Shown in pieces: positions 1 through 6,527 of a DNA stretch of 10,000 nt (within the stretch, counting starts at the first letter, position 1; every line of letters begins with the position of its first letter). The translations under genes and the position numbers were made by a program. Source of the stretch: Stramonita haemastoma (lineage: Eukaryota > Mollusca > Gastropoda > Neogastropoda > Muricidae); assembly GCA_030674155.1 (NCBI GenBank), contig CM060318.1, positions 71,292,052 through 71,302,051 on the forward strand. The letters are read 5' to 3'. The notes below the pieces were generated by a model. The model was not told the origin of the DNA. It ran no database searches and saw only the letters and a program-made list of their open reading frames with translations.

Positions 1-26
1 TCTTCTACTATTAGAACTATTACAAT

Positions 27-30
27 TACT

Positions 31-109
<79 letters not shown>
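27..109. repeat. (TAC)n microsatellite
   Basis: A nearly pure TAC/ACT trinucleotide repeat of about 26 copies. The next 240 bases, to about 350, are unique-looking pyrimidine-rich sequence in which I see no gene, splice-bordered exon or RNA. It probably belongs to an intron of the gene whose exons start at 888. Confidence 0.95.
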
Positions 110-111
<2 letters not shown>

Positions 112-350
112 ACTTCCTCCACTGCTTTTACATGCTTTTACTGACACAACTGCTACCTATGTTGAACAAGGCCAAAACTACTATTTAGTTGTCTGCATGC
201 TATCAATTTCTTCGCTTTTTCGCTGTTAGTATCATTGCCATCATCACTTCATCCTTTTCCAGTTTTACTCATGCTGCTGCTACCTGCACTTGCCTACTAG
301 AAAAACTGCCCGTGAACTGTTTATCCTTTCTTTTGTTGTTCGTGTCATTG

Positions 351-869
351 TCATCATCACCTCATCATGGTCGTCATCACCTCATCATGACCTCATCACC
401 TTATCATGGTTATCACCTCATCATGGTCATCATCACCTCATCATGGTCATCACCTCATCATGGTCCTCATCACCTCATCGTGGTCCTCATTACCTCATCG
501 TGGTCATCATCACCTCATCATCACCTCATCATTACCTCATCATGGTCACCATCACCTCATCACGGTCATCATCATCTCATCATGGACATCATCGTCTCAT
601 CATCACCTCATCATCACCTCATCACCTCATCCTCATCACCTCATCCTCATCACCTCATCATGGTCACCATCACCTCATATGGTCATCATCACCTCACCAT
701 GATCATCATCACCTCATTACGGTCATCATCACCTCATCATCACCTCATCATCACCTCACCATGATCATCATCACCTCATTACGGTCATCATCACCTCATC
801 ACCTCATAATCACCTCACTATGGTCACCATCACCTTATCATGGTCATCATCACCTCATCCTGGTCATCC
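351..869. repeat. Modular minisatellite, 20-bp unit with short variants
   Basis: The basic unit is CTCATCATGGTCATCATCAC (20 bp). Shortened forms of 17 bp, 11 bp (CTCATCATCAC) and about 8 bp are interspersed, with point variants such as CTCATCGTGG and a GGTCACC form. The full and 11-bp units differ by a 9-bp deletion of the GGTCATCAT part. Unit length is not a multiple of three and all forward frames stay open by chance, giving His/Ser/Ile-rich translations that I do not regard as protein. The array ends 18 bp before the first recognisable splice acceptor (886-887), so it sits at the 3' end of an intron. Confidence 0.9.
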
Positions 870-887
870 TTTCCTGACGTGCTGCAG

Positions 888-1015
888 AGGCTGCAGGAGG
901 AGACCCGATTGGCGCAGTACGCCATTCAGAAGTTCAAGGCCGAACTGGGCATCCTGGATGCCTCAGTCATGATGCGTCATCACGCTGCTTTCCATCACAT
1001 GACGCCACAACAGAG
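888..1015 (+). CDS. Internal coding exon 1 of visible set: start of helical region, SSFA2/ITPRID-like (tentative)
   Basis: This 128-bp exon encodes residues 1-42 and two bases of codon 43 of the visible protein. It begins after CTGCAG (acceptor AG 886-887) in phase 0 and ends at AG|GTCAGT (donor 1016) in phase 2. The peptide starts RLQEETRLAQYAIQKFKAEL and runs to HHMTPQQ. It has a hydrophobic/charged spacing typical of an amphipathic or coiled-coil helix. A second acceptor 9 bp downstream (AG 895-896) is also in phase and would drop only three residues. The style of sequence, an aromatic/Gln 'QYAIQKFK' helix followed after some 25 residues by a 'TP..RED' cap, resembles my recollection of the C-terminal region of SSFA2/KRAP (ITPRID) proteins. 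Those bind IP3 receptors through a separate N-terminal domain not visible here. The exon call is firm because its phase matches the next exon; the family is uncertain. Confidence 0.75.
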
Positions 1016-1515
1016 GTCAGTGTCATACTTACGTCATCATGATGTTATCACGTCATACGGTCTAGAGTGTTGTAACTTTCTATCTTGGAATGTGAGATTG
1101 TAGAAAACACTCAGTCATGTATGATTTTACTCTGTGATGTCAGTGTTTTGAACAAGAACAACAGCATTTGTAGAAGAATAAGGAGCGAGAAATCTAATTG
1201 TACTGAAGATATCATGAACTTTAATTGGATGGAAAGTTGGGGGGGGGGGGGTCTTATCTGCAAGAAGGGAAGAAATAGCGTGGAAGTAGTTTTTTTTTCT
1301 GCTTTGATACAGAATGTGAGCACATCAGAATCATATACAAATATTGCTAGCAGGGCTGAAGATGAGATTTCTCCATCCAACAGAGTTGGTGTGAAGACTC
1401 CCAGAAACTGGCAGCACATTACAGTGACCATGATAAACAAACTGTGCAGAAAACTTCAGACTACAGTTCCCTCTTTCATTATTAAACTCCTGGGGGCTGG
1501 GCTTTTTGTTTTCAG
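1016..1515 (+). other. Intron 1 (500 bp), phase 2
   Basis: The intron starts GTCAGT and ends TTTTTGTTTTCAG. It holds a 13-base G run (1239-1251), a short T run and otherwise unique AT-rich sequence. Two ACGTCA motifs lie close to the donor (about 1031 and 1051). The open frames within it, on both strands, lack splice logic or protein-like composition and I treat them as chance. Confidence 0.75.
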
Positions 1516-1663
1516 GGAGGATGTGGAGGAACTCCAACACCTGTGGTCAGAGGTACGACGTCATGCCTTGGAGACAGAACAACTTCTGACGTCACGCATG
1601 ACGTCAGTGGCAGCGGGCAACGAGTGCTTCGAATCCTTAGTTACCATCAATGTTCTGCACAGA
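1516..1663 (+). CDS. Coding exon 2 of visible set: coiled-coil-like helix, SSFA2/ITPRID-like (tentative)
   Basis: This 148-bp exon spans TTTTCAG|G to AGA|GTGAGT. Its first base completes the split Arg codon from the previous exon, and it ends in phase 0. It encodes residues 43-92: (R)EDVEELQHLWSEVRRHALE and on to FESLVTINVLHR. Leu/Val residues spaced three and four apart with Glu, Arg and Gln between them predict an amphipathic helix continuing that of the exon before. There is no signal peptide or membrane segment. Together the two exons form an approximately 92-residue helical module, which is the part most like the C-terminus of SSFA2/KRAP-type proteins. The coding DNA contains two exact TGACGTCA palindromes (1587-1594 and 1599-1606). 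Splicing is well supported; function is not shown by the sequence. Confidence 0.8.
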
Positions 1664-1967
1664 GTGAGTAGTTAAGTTGGACCGTTTTGTTGTGGGTTTT
1701 TTTTGGGGGGAGGGGGGGGGTTGTTTTTACCTGTGTTCATTTCATTGTATGTGTAGGGGTCGTAAGGGTTTTGATTTGTTTGCTTTACAAGATGCAGCGC
1801 AATAGAAATTCTGTAAATTATTCTTGTAATTCTTATCATTTTATGGTATGGTGTAGTGTGGTACGGTATATATAAAGTGTCCCATAACCTATGTGGTCAT
1901 AGGGTAAGGAACTGTCAGAGATCTCAGCTTCTCTCCGTCTCTCCGTCTCTCTGTCTCTGTCTGTCTG

Positions 1968-2007
<40 letters not shown>

Positions 2008-2011
2008 GTCT

Positions 2012-2042
<31 letters not shown>

Positions 2043-2152
2043 TCTTCTCTCTCTCCTCTCTCTCTCTCCTCTCTCTCTCCTCTCTCTCTCCTCTCCTTCC
2101 TCTCTCTCTCTCTCTTCATACTTTTCCACCTGTGTTGTATATATCTGGACAG
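1664..2152 (+). other. Intron 2 (489 bp), phase 0
   Basis: The intron begins GTGAGT and ends TATCTGGACAG. It contains G/T-rich sequence with G runs near 1705-1721, then a unique AT-rich part, then a long TC tract listed separately. The basic Arg/Glu-rich frames on the minus strand here are only the translation of GA repeats. Confidence 0.75.
1931..2116. repeat. (TC)n microsatellite, interrupted
   Basis: CT/TC dinucleotides with TCTG, TTC and CCT interruptions run for about 185 bp. The array ends roughly 37 bp before the acceptor of the next coding exon. It is on the strand that gives pyrimidines to the transcript, so it could contribute to, or interfere with, 3' splice-site recognition. Confidence 0.93.
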
Positions 2153-2440
2153 ATGACCGACCTCCTAAAAGAACAGAACTTTCAAAGACAACTGATATCC
2201 GCGGATGAAGACAACGACGAAGAGGAGGAGGAGGGGGATTATGAGGAAGAGGAGGAGGAGGAATGGAGGAGAAGCAGACGACTTCATTCCCAGGGATTAA
2301 GTCCCCGATTCCGCGCTGGAAGTTGGGATCACATTCCCCGCCCCTTCCAGTCTCGACTCCGGGGACGTCACTCGTCCTCCACTTCTCACTTAGCCTGGCG
2401 GTCGCCTCCCCCTCAACCACCGCAGCCGTCATTGCAAGAG
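2153..2440 (+). CDS. Coding exon 3: short helix, acidic tract, Arg/Ser/Pro-rich linker
   Basis: This 288-bp exon, phase 0 at both ends, is bordered by GGACAG| and GAG|GTATAC. It encodes residues 93-188. The order is a helical MTDLLKEQNFQRQLIS segment, an acidic stretch (about residues 110-129) with runs of five and seven Glu, a basic patch WRRSRR, a Ser/Arg-rich linker, and a Pro-rich end (SPPPQPPQPSLQE). The part after the first helix is probably disordered. The first Met is not taken as a start, since the frame joins smoothly to the exon before it. Because 288 is a multiple of three and both phases are 0, skipping the exon would keep the frame. I recognise no domain in the linker. Confidence 0.78.
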
Positions 2441-2760
2441 GTATACTTCGACATAGAGTTTTGATAGTATAATCTTCTTTTTAAATTTCAACTAGATTGT
2501 TGGTTGGCCTTTTAACCTCTTTAATTTAGTATCTTAGTTTTGTCTCTATCTCTGTGTATCTCTTCCTCTTTATTTTCTTGCTACTGTACTAAAAACAGAA
2601 AAGTTACTAATTCCTGTTATTGTGCGGTTTTTCATTGACTTGATTCTTCACCCTAAATTCATTGTTTATTTATTTTTTGTTTGTTTGTTTGTTTTCGCAA
2701 CACGCTTAATAATCCTGAAGTAGCGTTGTGTTCCTCAGTATAATGTCACACACACACACA

Positions 2761-2809
<49 letters not shown>

Positions 2810-2842
2810 ACACACTTGCACACGCTCACACACACACACACA

Positions 2843-2907
<65 letters not shown>

Positions 2908-3078
2908 AAGAAACACAATTTGTCAGCTAGGAAATATGGTAGGGGGGTGCATTAGGTTTCCTACCGTGATGGGTGTGGGTGTGTCTGTGTCTGTATCTAT
3001 GTCTGTGTCTGTGTAAATACAGGTACGTTGATATTCATCCTGCTTATTTGATATTTTCTCATTCTTTTTTTAACACAG
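2441..3078 (+). other. Intron 3 (638 bp), phase 0
   Basis: The donor is GTATAC (weaker than the GTGAGT donors of introns 2 and 4) and the acceptor is TTTTTTTAACACAG. The first 280 bp are AT-rich unique sequence including a short TTTG repeat near 2677-2693. The rest is an AC repeat followed by imperfect TG/CTGTGT repeats (about 2970-3014). Confidence 0.72.
2746..2906. repeat. (AC)n microsatellite with ACC interruptions
   Basis: About 160 bp of AC dinucleotides, broken by three CACCAC steps and a CTTGCACACGCT interruption near 2816-2827. The His/Thr-alternating translations are not protein. Confidence 0.96.
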
Positions 3079-3153
3079 ATGCGGAGCTGCTTACTGTCAG
3101 AAATGCGGAGAGAGATGAGGTCCAGTCTGCAGAGCCTTCACCAGGATCTGAGA
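3079..3153 (+). CDS. Coding exon 4: 25-residue amphipathic helix
   Basis: This 75-bp exon lies between AACACAG| and AGA|GTGAGT, phase 0 at both ends. It encodes residues 189-213, beginning MRSCLLSEMRREMRSSLQSL and ending HQDLR. The alternation of Leu/Met with Arg/Glu predicts a helix that would run directly into the EKDSEIQRLQLQLML helix of the last exon. The two exons together form a second coiled-coil-like segment. The Met at the exon start is internal. Small size alone would make this doubtful, but the two consensus splice sites, open frame and helix continuity make it likely. Confidence 0.72.
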
Positions 3154-3228
3154 GTGAGTGCAGCTACCTGTGCTTTGTCTCTGGGGGTGGGTGTCAGCCC
3201 TTTCACTTGCAAACAATCGAACTGGATT

Positions 3229-3238
3229 CTTTTTCTCT

Positions 3239-3269
<31 letters not shown>

Positions 3270-3280
3270 GGGGGGGGGGT
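3229..3280. repeat. Poly-T tract followed by poly-G
   Basis: T runs broken by single C bases are followed by a 10-base G run (3270-3279). Lysine-rich minus-strand and Phe-rich plus-strand frames through this tract are artefacts. Confidence 0.9.
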
Positions 3281-3409
3281 CGTTCCTCGTTTACAGCACC
3301 GAGATTCACCAATGGTGAGATTTTTGCCTATACGACCGACCTCCCCCTTCCCCCTCTCTCCCCCTCCCCCTCGCTGGCAAGGTAGCCATATTCCGACTTC
3401 GGGGATGAC
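3281..3409 (+). repeat. Unclassified dispersed repeat, copy 1
   Basis: The block from TTTACAGCACCGAG through CACCAATGGTGA, GCCTATACGACCG, GGTAGCCATATTCCGACTTC to GGGGATGACT matches a second block at 5206-5297 in the same order and orientation. Here a CT-rich stretch of about 40 bp (3340-3376) separates the two halves. I recognise no coding potential or RNA fold. It may be part of a SINE or other interspersed element. Confidence 0.65.
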
Positions 3410-3436
3410 TTCTAAACACGACACCTGTGTGCATGT

Positions 3437-3484
<48 letters not shown>

Positions 3485-3521
3485 GTGTGTGTGTGTGTGT
3501 GTGTAGTGTGTGTTTTGTGTG
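3437..3521. repeat. (TG)n microsatellite
   Basis: TG dinucleotides with one GTTG step and a GTAG interruption near 3505. It lies directly beside the downstream end of the minus-strand SINE, so on that element's strand it would be an AC-type tail. Confidence 0.94.
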
Positions 3522-3529
3522 TTTCAGTT

Positions 3530-3782
3530 TTGACATCCATTCCTATCAGCACAAAATGGCCTACTTTTTCAAAAAGCGGGATGAATTTTCTAACCTGTAT
3601 GTAAGATATTCTGCGTGCATTCGCACACGGGGCCTCGGTTTATGATCTCATCCGAAGAATTCTGACGTTCAGTTCGAATTTCTCGTCAAACTGGGAATAA
3701 AGGTCAATGCTGGGAATCGAACCCAGGACCTCACGGTTTGCTTGTTAGGCAGGTGAACGTCTTAACAGTCCTGCCACCTTGC
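3530..3782 (-). mobile_element. tRNA-derived SINE with Nin-DC-like core, minus strand, degraded
   Basis: On the minus strand the element starts near 3782 with a tRNA-like head, GGTGGCAGGACTGTTAAGAC, and has a clear pol III B-box GGGTTCGATTCCC (3711-3723). It continues to a core reading CTTCGGATGAGATCATAAA and CCGAGGCCCCGTGTG (about 3620-3662). That core matches those of the elements at 7846-8255 and 9153-9703. The 3' part (AGGCCATTTTGTGCTGATAGG) is weakly related to the other copies. The core resembles the conserved metazoan SINE domain described as Nin-DC; this is from memory. Pol III activity of this copy is doubtful given its divergence. Confidence 0.75.
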
Positions 3783-3909
3783 TTCTTGATCTAGATTTTG
3801 ATTTGTGCACATCTTTTATTTGAGTTTATTGCTAACACATATTGCGAGGATTTAATCTGAGTATCTTATATGTGTTTTGTTGTTTCATTTTGGTTGTTTT
3901 CTTTTACAG

Positions 3910-4233
3910 GAAAAGGACAGTGAAATCCAACGTCTCCAGCTACAGTTGATGCTGCAACAACAACAACAACAGCAACAACAACAACAACAACAACAGCAAC
4001 AACAACAAAACCAACCTCTACAACTAGAAGAGAAACTGCAACGCCAGCAGCAACAAGAGCATCAACCACAACAAAGCCAACAACACCACCACAACAGCAA
4101 CAACAACAGCAACAACAACAACAGCAACAGCAACAACAGCAGCAACAACAACAACAACGCCGCTCAAAGAAATCCAAGTTCCCGCTCCTTCCATCGCGGT
4201 CTTTACCTGTCTCTGCCAGGCGAAGCAAGCTGA
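3910..4233 (+). CDS. Terminal coding exon: helix then poly-Gln / poly-Asn tail, stop at 4231-4233
   Basis: This 324-bp coding part follows TTTTACAG| in phase 0 and encodes residues 214-320, then TGA. It begins EKDSEIQRLQLQLML, a helix, and then has 18 consecutive Gln (3955-4008; 16 CAA and 2 CAG). Next come a Gln/Leu/Glu-rich spacer, SQQHHHNS, and an Asn/Ser-rich run (about 4093-4158) encoded by AAC and AGC. The protein ends SRSFHRGLYLSLPGEAS. The Gln and Asn tracts come from the same CAA/AAC triplet repeat with an intervening shift of composition, not of frame. The last 20 or so residues are not repetitive. The poly-Val and poly-Cys frames opposite are shadows. Tract length is likely polymorphic. 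Whether the polar tail matters to function cannot be told here. Confidence 0.78.
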   Translation, partial: EKDSEIQRLQLQLMLQQQQQQQQQQQQQQQQQQNQPLQLEEKLQRQQQQEHQPQQSQQHHHNSNNNSNNNNSNSNNSSNNNNNAAQRNPSSRSFHRGLYLSLPGEAS

Positions 4234-5138
4234 ACAGTGACAGCCAGAGAGACAGAGCTCTGAACACGTTCCCCTGTGCTGTGACCTCATCCATACAGCT
4301 GAACAATAACAACGCAGAACTGATCTGAACAATTCCATCCTTCCATACCGTCATTCCATATAGCTGAACCGTAACAACACGGATCTGATCATATTCCAGT
4401 CACAACACTATTCCATACAGATGAACAATAACAACACAGATATGAACATCTCCATCATCCTACAGCTGAACAATAACAACACAGAACTTAACATTTCCAT
4501 CCATTCCGTATAGCTGAGCAGTAACAAAAACGGATCAGATCATATTCCAGACACAACGCCATTCCATATAGCTGAACAATAACAACACAGATATGAACAT
4601 CTCCATCTATACCATCATCCCATACAGCTGAACAATAACAACACAGATATGAACAACCCCACTCACCTATACCATCATCCCATATAGCTGAACAATAACA
4701 ACACAGATATGAACATCTCCATCATTCATACAGCTGAACAATAACAACACAGATATGAACAACCCCACCCACCTACACCATCATCCCATACAGCTGAATA
4801 ATAACCACAAAGATGAATCATTCTTGCCTATGGTTGATTATCTTGGTCGACTTATGACCGCTCTCCCCCTTCTGCATGCTTGACTGTGTTGTTCAGTTTC
4901 CTTTGTTCTATTGGTTTATTATAGAGAACTCTACTTAACATGCGCTCCTGCTCTTCCAATTCCACTTCCAATTCCAAATGCTTTATCATCTCATAAACAG
5001 ATTAATTCCGTTCCTTCTGTTTATTGTAATAGAGTGTGGTTGTGATAATACCCTTGCTCATCTATTCTGTGTGTGGGGAGGACGGGGGGTGGGGTGGGGG
5101 AGAAGGACCAGCACCCACTCTTTGCCTTTCATTGTATA
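4234..5138 (+). other. Probable 3'UTR and downstream sequence
   Basis: No coding exon is visible after the TGA. The region contains a minisatellite (listed separately), then unique sequence from about 4824 with a G-rich patch near 5077-5101. No canonical AATAAA is found between the stop and 6 kb; the first good candidates I see are ATTAAA at 6062-6067 and AATAAA at 7200-7205. Either the 3'UTR is long, or a variant signal is used. Confidence 0.4.
4291..4823. repeat. Minisatellite, about ten copies of 46-65 bp
   Basis: Units start with CCATACAGCTGAACAATAAC or close variants, at about 4291, 4356, 4413, 4460, 4506, 4564, 4620, 4680, 4727 and 4786. Each then carries AACACAGATATGAAC and a variable end (ATCTCCATC, AACCCCACTCACC, or ATATTCCAGTCACAAC). 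Long (56-65 bp) and short (46-47 bp) units differ mainly by a TATACCATCAT-type segment. Later copies are more alike than the first ones, which suggests recent amplification at the downstream side. The array begins 58 bp after the stop codon, so it is likely transcribed in the 3'UTR. Confidence 0.9.
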
Positions 5139-5196
5139 GGTTAGTTCACGTGTATTTTAGGTTAGTTCACGTGTATTTAGTTGTTCACGTTATTTT
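5139..5196. repeat. 21-bp tandem repeat, about 2.7 copies, with CACGTG
   Basis: GGTTAGTTCACGTGTATTTT occurs at 5139 and again, one T shorter, at 5160. A decayed third copy (TTGTTCACGTTATTTT) follows from 5181. The first two copies each contain an exact CACGTG palindrome (5147-5152 and 5168-5173). There is no evidence of regulatory use. Confidence 0.85.
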
Positions 5197-5205
5197 CCGT
5201 TTCTT

Positions 5206-5297
5206 CGGCTACAGCTCCGAGGTCCACCCATGGTGAAAACTTGCGTATGCAACCGTTTTTGCCACTGTGAAGGTAGCCGCATGCCTACTTCGGGGAC
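5206..5297 (+). repeat. Unclassified dispersed repeat, copy 2
   Basis: This block runs from GGCTACAGCTCCGAG through CACCCATGGTGA, GCGTATGCAACCG and AAGGTAGCCGCATGCCTACT to TCGGGGACT. It is collinear with 3281-3409 and differs at 4 of 26 bases in the first block (ACAGC..ATGGTGA). This copy lacks the CT-rich insertion of copy 1 and is probably closer to the ancestral form. Confidence 0.68.
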
Positions 5298-5339
5298 TCG
5301 CGAGTATAATTTGTCTGTTCAGCATGGTCCCCGCTGGCT

Positions 5340-5835
5340 GGGGAGTTCTGTTTGGGTTTTTTGTTTGTTTCTTTGGGGTTTGTTTTCTCTTTCACGACTG
5401 TATACTTCAAACCTTGCCAAGATTGAACGAGAGTTCTGCAGTTTCTCAACGCTATAGTTTTGTTCAATACTTTTGTTGCAGTATATCACAACCACTGCCT
5501 ACCTTTCGGGGTGTTGTTGTTGTTTCCCTTCTTGGCTCTTCATGAAGATAGTACCATTCATAGTCTGTGTGAATGTCTGCTATGACAGACTACAAAAACT
5601 ACCAATGCGTTTGCCTGCACGTGTTTAGAGGTGAACCACTTCAGTCTGTAATTTTATGCAAATCTTGTCTGTTCTGGGTTTTGTATGTTTGCTTGTTTGT
5701 TTGTTTGGGGGGGGGGGGGGGGCTTGTTGCTTTTTGGGATTGTTTTCTTTATGATGGGGTTTTTTTTGTTTGGGGGGGGGGGGGGGATGTTTGATTGTTT
5801 GCTTGGGTTTTATTTGGGGGGGGGGGGGGTTGTTT
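5340..5835. repeat. T/G-rich low-complexity region with three long G runs
   Basis: TTTG and GTTT repeats are mixed with plus-strand G runs at 5707-5722 (16), 5772-5786 (15) and 5816-5829 (14). About 200 bp in the middle (5400-5660) are of ordinary composition without a recognisable feature. The Gly/Phe- and Pro/Lys-rich frames are composition artefacts. Confidence 0.8.
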
Positions 5836-6429
5836 GTTTTGCTCGCTTCAGCCGGTTTTCCAATGTTTTTGTTGGGTTTTGCCAGATTATCTACTGCTGT
5901 ATATATCATCTTTTTCACTGTGCACACACTGTGCACAGCTGTATGTGTCACTACAGCTGAGCTTTTAGGCAAGAAAAATCGGCGTTTGTTACATACGATG
6001 CAACCAGAATTCAGATGCAAGGAAGCTGGACTTTCTTACTCTCATGTATAGTCCCTTGGAAATTAAAGCAAGAAATACGATGCAGGGAGTATTCTGGTGT
6101 GTCAAATATACAGTAGTTCATTTTTCTGCTTTAAATTTGAGGTTTGGGCAATGACAGTTTAGGTCAAATAACTGGCATTATAGATGGCTGTTCTGTATTA
6201 TGTTAGCATAGTTTTTACGTTTTGTTGTTACGCTTTTATTCCAGAAATTCATAGAGAAGTTTAGAAGAAATATAGTTCAATTTCTTTCCAAATAATTCTA
6301 GGTCTTTAATTCTTTATCACTTTTCTGTCCCCACACCACAGCACTTGACCCACCCTATAAACTTTCTTTGTCTTCCATTGCACTGTGTGTGTTCTTTCTA
6401 TATTTACACAAAATTCTACCCAGGCAAAC
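5836..6429. other. Unique AT-rich sequence, no gene seen
   Basis: No supported exon, tRNA-like sequence or known repeat is visible. An ATTAAA at 6062-6067 could serve as a variant polyadenylation signal for the upstream gene, but nothing else supports a transcript end here. Confidence 0.5.
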
Positions 6430-6441
6430 GTGTGTGTGTGT

Positions 6442-6487
<46 letters not shown>

Positions 6488-6527
6488 GTGTGGTGTGTGT
6501 GCTGTGTGCGCGCGCCCTGCATGCGCG
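6430..6527. repeat. (TG)n microsatellite ending in alternating CG
   Basis: About 78 bp of TG repeats with GG and TT steps end in GTGCGCGCGCCC, then GCATGCGCGTGC. Alternating purine-pyrimidine sequence of this length and GC content is a classic candidate for Z-DNA. Confidence 0.93.

Larger units (their letters stand above)
3154..3909 (+). other. Intron 4 (756 bp), phase 0
   Basis: The intron runs from GTGAGT to TTGTTTTCTTTTACAG. It is almost wholly repetitive: a poly-T then poly-G tract, one copy of an unclassified dispersed repeat, a TG microsatellite and a minus-strand SINE, each listed separately. About 125 bp of unique T-rich sequence precede the acceptor. Confidence 0.74.

Noticed and set aside
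351..877. Long overlapping open frames rich in His, Ser and Ile through the minisatellite
   Set aside because: All three forward frames are open only because the repeat lacks stop triplets; units are 20, 17 or 11 bp so no frame is kept, and no start context or splice logic supports translation.
2153..2155. ATG at the start of the third visible exon as a translation start
   Set aside because: The exon boundary falls exactly before it and the frame continues from the preceding exon; the same applies to the ATG at 3079.
1836..2432. Minus-strand Arg/Glu-rich frame of 198 residues
   Set aside because: It is the reverse of the TC microsatellite and of the supported acidic exon on the plus strand.
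3711..3782. tRNA gene on the minus strand
   Set aside because: It has a good B box but a poor A box and no cloverleaf; it is joined to the SINE core.
3866..4354. Minus-strand frame with poly-Cys and poly-Val
   Set aside because: It is the antisense of the poly-Gln/poly-Asn exon, whose plus-strand splicing is well supported.
4291..4823. CRISPR-like array of repeats and spacers
   Set aside because: Similarity extends through the whole unit including the apparent spacers, units vary from 46 to 65 bp, and the context is a eukaryotic gene; it is a minisatellite.
5625..6051. Gly-rich and Pro/Lys-rich frames over the G runs
   Set aside because: Composition follows the T/G-rich repeats; no start, splice site or motif supports a gene.
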